A DNA stretch of 26,053 nucleotides from JBFXAN01 sp050184225 (lineage in GTDB: Bacteria > Chloroflexota > Dehalococcoidia > CAUJGQ01), in the NCBI GenBank assembly GCA_050184225.1, contig JBFXAN010000084.1, forward strand, positions 1 to 26,053, given 5' to 3'. A program made the position numbers and the translations under genes. Below, piece by piece: positions 6,463-13,854 of the stretch; positions within the stretch are counted from its first letter, which is position 1; each line of letters begins with the position of its first letter. The notes below the pieces were generated by a model, which ran no database searches, was not told the DNA's origin, and saw only the letters and a list, made by a program, of their open reading frames with translations.

Positions 6463-9150
6463 ATGCAACGTGCGCTGCAGACGCGCCGGCAACGGCTCCG
6501 CCGGTTGCGGGAACTGCAAAGTGGCACGGCGGGCAAGTCCGCCGCCGGCGCCGCTACCTTTCTGTTGTTGGTCGCCGTCGTCTTGATGGCGTCGGCCGTC
6601 GGTCTGGCCTTCAGCGTCTATAACGGCTACGTTGACGAACTTCCGTCGGACCCGACCCAGGCCTTCGCCAGGGAGGTGCTCGGACCAGCCCAGATCTTCG
6701 ACCGCCACGGCACGCCGCTGTATACGTTCGAGGACGAGAACGAAGGTCTGCGCAACCCGGTGTCGCTCCACGATATCTCGCAGTGGGCGATCAAGGCGAC
6801 GATCGCCACGGAGGACAACAGCTTCTACGACAATCCGGGTGTGAATGTGCGCGGTCTGGCACGCGCCGCCGTCGAAAACTTCACCGATCAGGATACGCTG
6901 TTCCAAGGTTCGGGCGGTTCCAGCATCACCCAGCAGCTGGTGAAGAACGTCTTTATCCCGGAGGAGCAGCGCTACGAGCGGTCGCCGGAACGCAAGATGA
7001 AAGAGGCGGCGATTGCACTGGAGCTGACCCGTCTCTATGACAAGGATCAGATTCTCGAGTGGTATCTCAACCAGATTGAGTACGGAAACCGGACCAAGGG
7101 TATCGAGGCGGCGGCACGTCGCTATTTCGGCGTTCATGCCAGCGAGCTGACGCTGGCACAAGCGGCGCTCCTGGCCGGGCTGCCACAGCAGCCGGCGGCC
7201 TATGACCCGTTCCGCTATCCGGAAGCCGCCACCTTCCGCCAGCATGAAGTGCTGGACCTGATGGTGCACCACGGCCACATCACCGAGGCCGAAGCCCTGG
7301 CAGCGAAGGCGGAGCCGCTGCTCTATAAGGACAACACGGTGCCCCTGCTGGCGCCCCACTGGGTCTTTTATGTCCGCGACCGATTGATCGCGCGGTATGG
7401 CGAAGAGACCTTCAAGTCGGGTGGCCTGCGGGTGACGACCACCCTCGACCTGAACCTGAACGACCGCGCGCAGCAGATCTTGAAGGACAAGATCAGCGAG
7501 TACGAAGCGCCGCCGTATAACTGCCAGTGCCACAACGGCTCGGTGGTCGTGATCGATAACAAGACGGGCGAGATCCTGGCGATGGTCGGCTCGCGTGACT
7601 ATTACCGTACCGATATCGAGGGCGAAAACAACAACGCGATCGCGATCAAACAGCCCGGCTCCGCCTTCAAGCCGATTGTCTACCTCTCCGCGTTCATGAA
7701 GGGATGGAATCCCGGGACGATCATTTACGACCAGCCGACGAAGTTCTTCTCGAAGTTCAATGACCGTGGCCAGAAAGAGTACTTCACGCCGGTCGGCCCG
7801 ATCTCCTGGCAGGGGGCGCTTTCCGCACGACAATCGCTCGGCAACTCGATGAACACAGCGGCAAACAAGGCGGCCGGATTTGCCAACGTCAACTATGTGA
7901 TCGATGTCGCACACGATGTCGGCATTACGTCGTTAACCGACCGGGAGGCATACGGCGTCTCGATCTCGACGGGCGGTGCCAACCTGACCCTGCTGGACCT
8001 GACCTACGCGTATTCGGTCCTCTCCACCAACGGCGACATGCGTGGGACACCGGCGATTGGACCGCGGCCCGGCATTGCCCCCGACCCTGAGCTTCGTGCG
8101 ATCGATCCGGTCGCCATCCTCCGCGTTGAGGACGTGAACGGCAACGTGCTATACGATATCGAACAGGAGCGTGCCCACGAGCAGGTCGTTCCCGCGGGCT
8201 TCGCCTACCAGATCACCGACATTCTCAAGGACAACGACGCGAAGCGGCTGACCTACTCGTATCCCGACGCCCTCTTCAACGTCGGCGATAATCGGCCCGT
8301 CGCCGCGAAGACGGGCACGCAACAGGGGTTGGAGAAGCTCTCCGAGGTCCTCTACACCTGGAACTTCGGCTATATCCCGGACCTGACCGCCGGTGTCTGG
8401 GTCGGCAATGCTGACAACAAGCCGGTCAACTCCAACCTGACCAGCGCCTCCTCCTCGGCCCTGATCTGGAAGGATCTGATGATCGAGGCGATCAAGCTGT
8501 ATAACATCCCGCCGAAGGACTTCGCCGTGCCGCCCGATATCGAATGGCGGCTGGTCAACGGCAAGCGGGAGCCGATCGTCAAGAGTCAGCAGACGTTGAT
8601 CTGTGCCGAGGATCTGAAGCAATGGCGCGAAGACGGTAACGCGATCACGCCGACCCACGGCGGTCGAGCGATCAACCCGGAGTGCGCCGGCGGCAGCAAT
8701 CCCGTGTGCCGCACGAGCAGTGATGCGGCCGATCGCTCGCGCGATGCCAGCCGGATCATCTGCCCGTCGGCGACGCCGGGAACGAATAACGACCGGTCAG
8801 ACTCGAACAACGGCGGGCCATCCACGGCGCCGGCGGCAACGCCGACCGCGGGAGGCGTGAGCATCACCACGCCACAGCGGCAACCAGTGACTGGCACCGT
8901 ACCGCCGACACTGCCGCCGGCGCCAACGATCCCCGCATCACGACAACCGGTCTTCGTCCCGCCCGCCGTCCCCGAGCGAGCCGCAACGCCGGCGCCACAG
9001 CCTGAGCCGGCGCCCGTGGCCACGGCGGCGCCAGTCGCGACCGCGCCACCCGCACCGGTCTTTGTGCCGCCGGCGGTCGGGGCGACCGCCGTGCCGGATG
9101 TGCCACAACCGATCTTCATCCCGCCGACGATCGTGCCGGCGGGGAGGTGA
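6463..9150 (+). CDS. Class A penicillin-binding protein (bifunctional transglycosylase/transpeptidase)
   Basis: An 895-residue PBP1A-type protein that polymerises lipid II and crosslinks peptidoglycan outside the membrane. A basic N-terminus precedes one membrane anchor (about 28-52). The GT51 transglycosylase domain (about 60-250) has the catalytic-glutamate segment ATEDNSFY (E117), GGSSITQQLVKN (151-162) and RKMKEA. The transpeptidase domain has SxxK at S400-K403 (QPGSAFKP), SMN at 462-464 and KTG at 616-618, so both activities look intact. After about residue 740 comes a Cys-containing stretch, then an Ala/Pro/Thr-rich tail with three copies of a P(V/I)F(V/I)PP motif. GAGGA lies seven nucleotides before ATG 6463. 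The gene stands alone. Confidence 0.93.
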   Translation: MQRALQTRRQRLRRLRELQSGTAGKSAAGAATFLLLVAVVLMASAVGLAFSVYNGYVDELPSDPTQAFAREVLGPAQIFDRHGTPLYTFEDENEGLRNPVSLHDISQWAIKATIATEDNSFYDNPGVNVRGLARAAVENFTDQDTLFQGSGGSSITQQLVKNVFIPEEQRYERSPERKMKEAAIALELTRLYDKDQILEWYLNQIEYGNRTKGIEAAARRYFGVHASELTLAQAALLAGLPQQPAAYDPFRYPEAATFRQHEVLDLMVHHGHITEAEALAAKAEPLLYKDNTVPLLAPHWVFYVRDRLIARYGEETFKSGGLRVTTTLDLNLNDRAQQILKDKISEYEAPPYNCQCHNGSVVVIDNKTGEILAMVGSRDYYRTDIEGENNNAIAIKQPGSAFKPIVYLSAFMKGWNPGTIIYDQPTKFFSKFNDRGQKEYFTPVGPISWQGALSARQSLGNSMNTAANKAAGFANVNYVIDVAHDVGITSLTDREAYGVSISTGGANLTLLDLTYAYSVLSTNGDMRGTPAIGPRPGIAPDPELRAIDPVAILRVEDVNGNVLYDIEQERAHEQVVPAGFAYQITDILKDNDAKRLTYSYPDALFNVGDNRPVAAKTGTQQGLEKLSEVLYTWNFGYIPDLTAGVWVGNADNKPVNSNLTSASSSALIWKDLMIEAIKLYNIPPKDFAVPPDIEWRLVNGKREPIVKSQQTLICAEDLKQWREDGNAITPTHGGRAINPECAGGSNPVCRTSSDAADRSRDASRIICPSATPGTNNDRSDSNNGGPSTAPAATPTAGGVSITTPQRQPVTGTVPPTLPPAPTIPASRQPVFVPPAVPERAATPAPQPEPAPVATAAPVATAPPAPVFVPPAVGATAVPDVPQPIFIPPTIVPAGR

Positions 9151-9158
9151 GCCAGCGA

Positions 9159-9307
9159 CCCCTCCCCCCGCTGCCGCGCGGAGAGGGGGCACTGGTCTGG
9201 GCGAGAATACCAGCGGCGCCTTCGTGAGCGTCTGACTGTGGGATCGCCTGTGTTGGCACCGCCGTCAGACCAGTGCCCCCCTCTCCGCGCGGCAGCGGGG
9301 GGAGGGG
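9159..9307. repeat. Long inverted repeat made of two hairpin-repeat copies
   Basis: The 41-nt arm at 9159-9199 and the 42-nt arm at 9266-9307 are inverse copies differing by one G. They are separated by 66 nt. The arms contain the same C-rich core seen at 4722-4761. The right arm continues into a GCCGGGGGAGGGGTG tail also found at 14913-14927. The repeat starts 8 nt after the penicillin-binding protein stop and could act as a terminator or form a cruciform. Confidence 0.8.
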
Positions 9308-9382
9308 CCGGGGGAGGGGTGCGACGCTCCGTTTGCCTGTTCTCCTCGCAGGCGCGAGACTTGCGGCTGATAGGAGGCCGCA

Positions 9383-10231
9383 ATGGACTTTTCGACGATC
9401 CTCTATGACGTGGATGGGCCGGTAGCCACCGTGACACTGAACCGGCCAGAGCGGAAGAATGCACAGAGCAGCCAGTTGCTGCACGAGATGGACGCCGCGT
9501 TTTCACAGGCGGTCGACGACGATGCGGTCCGCGTGATCGTCCTCACGGGAGCGGGAGATACGTTCTCCGCCGGCCATGATCTGTCGGGGGCAGCCCAGGC
9601 AGAGCGGGCGAAGCTGAATCCAGGGCTGATCGGGCGCTATGAGCGGGTGTGGGATCTCTACGTTGAGATGGGCCTGCGCTGGCGGGATCTGCCCAAGCCG
9701 ACGATCGCCGCCGTGCAGGGATATTGCATCTTTGGCGGCTGGATGATCGCCACGGCGATGGACCTGATCGTGGCCGCCGACGATGCGAAATTCCTTGGTA
9801 GTCACTTCCAATACTTCTCCATCCCCTACGATGTCGGTCCGCGCAAGGCGAAGGAACTCCTCTTCGAGTTTCGCTTCATGCACGCCGACGAGGCGCTGAC
9901 CGCGGGCCTGGTGAACCGTGTCGTGCCGCGCGCGCGGTTGATGGAGGAGACGCAGGCGCTGGCCCACCGCGTGGCGCAGAACGAGCCGTTTGCGCTGCGG
10001 CTCGCCAAACTCAGCGTGAACCAGGCTCAGGACTTGATGGGCTACAGCACCTTCATCCGTTCGGCGCTGCAAACGTATGTCGTGATGAGCGAGTCCGGTG
10101 CGAAGGAACTCAAGGACGGAGAGAGCGGCCGGCGCCGCTTTGCCACCGTCGATCGCGCCCTTGCCTATGAGCACGAGCGTCAGCAGGGCGCCGCTGGCGG
10201 AGAGGAGGGCGCGGAAAACCGTTCGGGTTGA
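9383..10231 (+). CDS. Enoyl-CoA hydratase/isomerase (crotonase) family protein
   Basis: A 282-residue crotonase-fold protein. The oxyanion-hole elements are present: AGHDL at 63-67 and the GYCIFGG turn at 113-119. A gapless alignment from memory to rat mitochondrial enoyl-CoA hydratase through AVxGY...D puts Met121 in place of the first catalytic Glu (Glu144) and His141 in place of the second (Glu164). It is therefore unlikely to be a standard hydratase and may be another CoA-ester enzyme such as an isomerase, hydrolase or dehalogenase-type member. A polar, Gly/Glu-rich extension follows residue 260. AGGAGG five nucleotides upstream makes ATG 9383 secure. It is not in a beta-oxidation operon. 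Confidence 0.85.
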   Translation: MDFSTILYDVDGPVATVTLNRPERKNAQSSQLLHEMDAAFSQAVDDDAVRVIVLTGAGDTFSAGHDLSGAAQAERAKLNPGLIGRYERVWDLYVEMGLRWRDLPKPTIAAVQGYCIFGGWMIATAMDLIVAADDAKFLGSHFQYFSIPYDVGPRKAKELLFEFRFMHADEALTAGLVNRVVPRARLMEETQALAHRVAQNEPFALRLAKLSVNQAQDLMGYSTFIRSALQTYVVMSESGAKELKDGESGRRRFATVDRALAYEHERQQGAAGGEEGAENRSG

Positions 10232-10260
10232 TGATGCACCAGGATCGGGCGGATGCCGCG

Positions 10261-10539
10261 TCAGCGCGACGCCGGTTGCTCCAGGGTGATGGCGTGTGCC
10301 GTCCCATCGACCACCAGCCGGCCCTGCTGCTCCTGACCGGATGGGTAGATAACGCGGACCGTATAGGCGCCGTACGGCGTCTCCGGGAACGTCACCCAGA
10401 CATAGGGACCACCGACACCCCTCGGTCCGGCGACCCGCCGCTCGCGACGCTCGATCAACTCGACCGTTGCACCATAGGCGCTGGTCGCATCGTGGCCTCG
10501 CAGAAAGACCCACGCCTCGCGTCGATGACCGAATACCAA
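10261..10539 (-). CDS. Short beta-sandwich-like protein, possibly a 5'-truncated remnant
   Basis: The C-terminal 92 residues of a minus-strand frame look protein-like: alternating strands with GATVELIERRERR, GGPYVWVTFPETPYG and YTVRVIYPSGQEQQG, like a carboxypeptidase-regulatory or Ig-like beta-sandwich that binds ligands or serves as a structural add-on. The frame stays open up to 10695, but that part is low-complexity and overlaps both a terminator hairpin (10585-10620) and the neighbouring gene. TTG 10539 is the only plausible start and has only a weak G-rich site before it. No signal peptide is visible. It may be a real small gene or a fragment of a larger one. Confidence 0.4.
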   Translation of the reverse strand: MVFGHRREAWVFLRGHDATSAYGATVELIERRERRVAGPRGVGGPYVWVTFPETPYGAYTVRVIYPSGQEQQGRLVVDGTAHAITLEQPASR

Positions 10540-10584
10540 CGGGCCACCCCAGGGTAAGCGTCGGCAATCGACCGGTGAAGCGCA

Positions 10585-10620
10585 AGGGGCGGCGTACCAC
10601 CGCTGCGATACGCCGCCCCT
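10585..10620 (-). terminator. Terminator hairpin after the zinc-ribbon microprotein
   Basis: A perfect 12-bp stem (AGGGGCGGCGTA at 10585-10596 with TACGCCGCCCCT at 10609-10620) has a 12-nt loop. It begins 28 nt past the microprotein stop codon. The T-tract on the minus strand is poor. Confidence 0.6.
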
Positions 10621-10648
10621 GGGTGATGGGCTACCGTTCGAGCGATGC

Positions 10649-10792
10649 CTACGCGGCGTGAGCGGCAGTCGCCGGCGCGGGATGGACCCGGCCACATTCG
10701 CGGCAGACGCGCAGTTTGATCGGCTCGTCGTCTCTCAAGCGCGCCATCGCACCGGTCGCGCGGTCGATCACGAGTACCTTCTCCATCGACAT
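10649..10792 (-). CDS. 47-residue zinc-ribbon-like microprotein
   Basis: A small gene starting MSMEKVLVIDRATG and carrying CRECGRVHP at residues 30-38. Two Cys spaced CxxC plus a nearby His could bind zinc or iron, alone or as half of a dimeric site. The preceding segment (KVLVIDRATGAMARLRDDEP) looks like two beta strands. ATG 10792 has GGAAGGAG seven nucleotides upstream; the frame is open further upstream, but that part is compositionally poor. A plausible promoter (10872-10900) and a terminator (10585-10620) frame it as a single-gene unit. No family is recognised. Nucleic-acid or protein binding is possible but unproven. Confidence 0.6.
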   Translation of the reverse strand: MSMEKVLVIDRATGAMARLRDDEPIKLRVCRECGRVHPAPATAAHAA

Positions 10793-10871
10793 CCCATCGC
10801 TCCTTCCGGCTGTCCGGCTGTGCTCAGGTCCACCGTTCGTAACCTCATCGTCCTCGAGCGACGTTTCCGTC

Positions 10872-10900
10872 GTGTAACGGACAGGTACAAAGTCTGTGAA
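10872..10900 (-). promoter_or_regulatory. Putative promoter of the zinc-ribbon microprotein gene
   Basis: On the minus strand TTCACA (-35) and TTACAC (-10) are separated by 17 nt. The predicted start, near 10865, leaves a leader of about 73 nt. Both hexamers are imperfect. Confidence 0.35.
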
Positions 10901-11004
10901 CATGCACGCCGAAGGCCCCTCCCCTTGTCGTAGTCCCCTTGGTCAATGACCGACCGGCGTCTCGTGGCTATCCTGTGGTCAAACCAATCAAGGGGCTCGT
11001 TTCG

Positions 11005-11904
11005 ATGCAGATGCGACAATTGGGTAACACGGGCGTGAGTGTCAGCGCGATTGGTCTTGGCGGACATCATCTCGGCAGGGCCGCCGACATGGAAACGGCG
11101 ATCCGCATGATCCGCACGGCGATCGATGGCGGCATCACATTCATGGACAACTCATGGGACTACCACGGCGGCAAGAGCGAGAGCTGGATGGGGGCGGCCC
11201 TCGGCGATGGATACCGACAGCGCGTTTTCCTCATGACCAAGCTGGACGGCCAGACGAAGCAGTCCGCCGCTGAACAGCTTCGCCAGAGCCTGCGCCGGCT
11301 GAACACCGACGTGATCGACCTGGTGCAGATGCACGAGATCATCCGGCCCGAAGACCCGAATCAGATCTTCGCGCGGGAGGGCGCGATCGAGGCGCTGCTG
11401 GAGGCACGCGAGGCCGGACTGATTCGCTTCATCGGCTTCACTGGTCACAAATCACCGGATATCCACCTGAAGATGCTCAACCATGAGGACTTCGCCTGGG
11501 ACACGGTGCAGATGCCGCTCAACTGTCTGGATGCCCATTTCGACAGCTTTGAGGCGAAGGTGCTGCCGGTCCTGACCGAGCGCCGCATCGGCGTGCTCGG
11601 GATGAAGCCGTTGGCCTGCGGCAAACTCCTGGAAACCGGCACGGTATCCGCCGAGGAGTGTCTTCGCTACGCGCTCAGCCTGCCTACATCCGTCGTGATC
11701 ACCGGTTGTGAGACGCTCGATATCGTGCAGCAGGCGTTGAGGGTCGGCGATTCGTTCACGCCGATGAGCGAAGCCGAGCGCAGCGATCTGCTCCACCGCA
11801 CCGCTTCCCATGCCGCGCAGGGACGATTCGAGCAATACAAGACGACCGATGTCCACGACGGCACCAACCGAAACCCGCACTGGCTGACCAGCGCCGCCGC
11901 CTGA
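11005..11904 (+). CDS. Aldo/keto reductase family protein
   Basis: A 299-residue cytosolic (beta/alpha)8-barrel oxidoreductase that would reduce carbonyl compounds, or oxidise alcohols, with NAD(P)H. The full catalytic tetrad is visible: Asp48 and Tyr53 (DNSWDY), Lys79 (MTKLDG) and His110 (QMHE). The LGNTGVSVSAIGLGG opening is typical of the family. An earlier TTG at 10939 is possible, but ATG 11005 fits better: AAGGGG lies upstream and the first barrel strand starts directly. The C-terminal tail from about residue 275 is polar and unlike the barrel. The substrate is unknown and no pathway partner is adjacent. Confidence 0.92.
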   Translation: MQMRQLGNTGVSVSAIGLGGHHLGRAADMETAIRMIRTAIDGGITFMDNSWDYHGGKSESWMGAALGDGYRQRVFLMTKLDGQTKQSAAEQLRQSLRRLNTDVIDLVQMHEIIRPEDPNQIFAREGAIEALLEAREAGLIRFIGFTGHKSPDIHLKMLNHEDFAWDTVQMPLNCLDAHFDSFEAKVLPVLTERRIGVLGMKPLACGKLLETGTVSAEECLRYALSLPTSVVITGCETLDIVQQALRVGDSFTPMSEAERSDLLHRTASHAAQGRFEQYKTTDVHDGTNRNPHWLTSAAA

Positions 11905-11910
11905 CCACGG

Positions 11911-12087
11911 ATTGAAACGCAAAGGGGCAAAGGAGGCAAAGGTCACAAAGGACTGTTTGTCATGCTGAGGAGTGGAGCGACGAAGCATCTCGCGATGCGA
12001 GCGCTCCACCGTGAGATGCTTCGCTTCGCTCAGCATGACACATCGTACCTCTGCGCCCTTTGCGTCCTCTGCATCTTTGCGGTTCAG
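11911..12087. repeat. Nested intergenic inverted repeats
   Basis: The inner pair is TGTCATGCTGAG (11958-11969) with its reverse complement at 12029-12040, plus CGAAGCATCTC (11981-11991) with GAGATGCTTCG (12013-12023). The outer flanks are also imperfectly inverted: AACGCAAAGGGGCAAAGGAGG (11916 on) matches the complement of the run ending GCATCTTTGCGGTT near 12084. This looks like one dispersed element nested in another, or the two ends of a small structured element. No open frame is inside it. Confidence 0.7.
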
Positions 12088-12118
12088 GTCACGATGGAGC
12101 GGAGCGAAGGACGGTATG

Positions 12119-12757
12119 ATGTGGGGCATGGCTCGGTTTCGCGATCAGTTTCGTCAGCCGCACGGCCGCATTGGTCGGTTCGCCGGGTATCTGATGGCGG
12201 CTGCCAATGCCGGTATGAACCGGTTTACCGTGCAGCTGATGGAGGTTCAGCCGGACGACCGCATTCTTGAAATTGGGTTCGGTCCGGGTAACTTGATTCG
12301 ACGCCTGGCCGAAGGTACGTCATGCGCGACGGTCGCCGGCGTCGACCCGTCGGACGTGATGCTCGCGCAGGCTTCGAAGCGAAACGCGGCGGCGATCGAT
12401 GATGGCCGGGTCCAGCTCCAGACGGGCACGATCTCATCGCTTCCCTATCCGGATGCCGGCTTCACCAAAGTCTGCTCCGTCAACACGATCTACTTCTGGC
12501 CCGACCCCGCGTCCGACCTTCGCGAGGTGCACCGTGTCCTCCAACCAGGTGGGCGCTGTTACCTGACGTTCCGGGTCAAGCACCGCGCTGGGCGCCGGCC
12601 GACCGTGCGCGTCACCCGCGACGGCATCGCAGACGAGCCGGTGGCGCAGACGGTTGCGGCGCTGCGGGCGGCGGGATTCACGGGCATCCGCTCGAAGATG
12701 CGGCGGTTTCTGTTCGTCACGGCGATGTGCCTGGTCGCCGAGAAGCGCGCTCCGTAG
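12119..12757 (+). CDS. Class I SAM-dependent methyltransferase
   Basis: A 212-residue methyltransferase with motif I ILEIGFGPGN (49-58), an acidic motif II loop (GVDPSD), a SLPYPDAGF post-II segment and the LREVHRVLQPGG motif common to UbiE/Methyltransf_11-like enzymes. The substrate cannot be inferred. Three in-frame ATGs are close together (12116, 12119, 12128); 12119 has AAGGA at seven-nucleotide spacing and is preferred. The gene follows the nested inverted repeat closely, and its ribosome binding site lies just outside it, so the repeat forms its upstream region. Confidence 0.85.
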   Translation: MWGMARFRDQFRQPHGRIGRFAGYLMAAANAGMNRFTVQLMEVQPDDRILEIGFGPGNLIRRLAEGTSCATVAGVDPSDVMLAQASKRNAAAIDDGRVQLQTGTISSLPYPDAGFTKVCSVNTIYFWPDPASDLREVHRVLQPGGRCYLTFRVKHRAGRRPTVRVTRDGIADEPVAQTVAALRAAGFTGIRSKMRRFLFVTAMCLVAEKRAP

Positions 12758-12777
12758 CACGGTTCTGCTGATGACGG

Positions 12778-12796
12778 TCGAGGCGCGGTCCCTCGA
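12778..12796 (-). terminator. Short hairpin after aroQ
   Basis: TCGAGG (12778-12783) pairs with CCTCGA (12791-12796) around a 7-nt loop directly after the aroQ stop codon. The stem is short and there is no T-run. Confidence 0.3.
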
Positions 12797-13249
12797 TCAG
12801 TCGGATGGCTCACGCGCCTCGCGGAGGTTCTGAATCAGCGCCTCGGCTGCCACAACGTAGCCGCGCCAGCCGAGGCCGCTGACCTGGCCGGCCGCGATAT
12901 CGGCGATCACGCTGTGATGGCGGAACGGCTCGCGGGCGTACACGTTGGAGATGTGAATATCCACCACCGGGAGGCGGGTGGCAACGAGCGCGTCGCGCAG
13001 GGCGATGCTGTAGTGGCCGAAGGCGCCGGCGTTGATGATGACCGCATCCGCCGATGCCGCCTCCGCCTGGAGAAAGTCGATCAGCGCGCCTTCATAGTTC
13101 GATTGGAAGGCACGCACCTCCGCGCCGAGCGCCGCCGCCCGCTCGGCCACGGCGGCCTCGATGCCGGCCAGCGTCTGTGACCCATAGATCTCCGGTTGAC
13201 GGGTACCGAGGGCGTTGAGGTTGGGTCCGTTGATCAGCAGGATCCGCAT
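12797..13249 (-). CDS. aroQ: 3-dehydroquinate dehydratase, type II
   Basis: A 150-residue protein of standard length for type II dehydroquinase, which converts 3-dehydroquinate to 3-dehydroshikimate in the shikimate pathway as a cytosolic dodecamer. The signature NGPNLNALGTRQPEIYG opens the protein, with catalytic Tyr22. IINAGAFGHYS holds Asn73, and DIHISN holds His99, followed by YAREPFRHHS. Its ATG shares a nucleotide with the stop of the upstream acetyltransferase gene (TGATG), so translation is probably coupled. No other shikimate genes are nearby; it is the last gene of the Xer-GNAT-aroQ cluster. Confidence 0.96.
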   Translation of the reverse strand: MRILLINGPNLNALGTRQPEIYGSQTLAGIEAAVAERAAALGAEVRAFQSNYEGALIDFLQAEAASADAVIINAGAFGHYSIALRDALVATRLPVVDIHISNVYAREPFRHHSVIADIAAGQVSGLGWRGYVVAAEALIQNLREAREPSD

Positions 13250-13854
13250 CAGTGCCGTTCCTCCCCACGCAGGACACGTGACAGCACGGGGCTGGTGAAC
13301 TCCGATGCGAGGCAGTCCATAAAGATGACGTCCCAGAGACGGCCACCTATCGAGTACGCCTGCCGCCGGCGGCCGATCTCCTTGAAGCCGGCCTTGTGAT
13401 AAGCGCGGATCGCCGCCTCGTTGTATTCGTTCGTGTCGAGCAGCACGTTGTGCAGGCCGAGCGCGGTGAAGGCATAGTCGAGGATCAACCGCGTCGCCTC
13501 GGTGCCGTAGCCCTTGCCACGGTCGGCGGGATCGCTGATCGTGATGCCGAACTCGGCCGTTCGATGCCGGTGGTCGATGTCGCGCAGGTTGGCATGACCG
13601 ATCGGCCGCCAGCTCACGGTCTCATAGATGAGAAACCAGGCGCGGTCCGGGTTGATGAGAATCCGTTCCATGAACTGAGCGACGCGCTCGGCCGCCCACG
13701 GTTCCGCCGGCTCCGGAAAGCCGGAAAGCCGCTGCGTCGCGAAGTCGTTCATCCATCGTTCAAAGAGCGGCACATGCTGCCGATGCATCGGACCCAGCGC
13801 CACCCGCTCGCCCGCGATGTTGACGATCGGCTGATCATTCGCGTCGCCGGTCAC
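13249..13854 (-). CDS. GNAT family N-acetyltransferase, RimJ/RimL-like
   Basis: A 201-residue acetyltransferase. The acetyl-CoA pyrophosphate loop is RGKGYGT at 112-118, after the EFGITI strand, and the late NEYNEAAIRAYHKAGFKEIG segment is typical of RimJ/RimL-type enzymes that acetylate alpha-amino groups of proteins or small amines. The acceptor is unknown. The start is GTG 13854, supported by GGAAGA upstream, and lies 20 nt inside the recombinase gene; its stop overlaps aroQ by one base. The tight packing says the three genes are co-transcribed, not that they share a pathway. Confidence 0.9.
   Translation of the reverse strand: MTGDANDQPIVNIAGERVALGPMHRQHVPLFERWMNDFATQRLSGFPEPAEPWAAERVAQFMERILINPDRAWFLIYETVSWRPIGHANLRDIDHRHRTAEFGITISDPADRGKGYGTEATRLILDYAFTALGLHNVLLDTNEYNEAAIRAYHKAGFKEIGRRRQAYSIGGRLWDVIFMDCLASEFTSPVLSRVLRGEERH

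Noticed and set aside
6427..7914. A 495-codon minus-strand frame
   Set aside because: It is antisense to the penicillin-binding protein, which has complete catalytic motifs.
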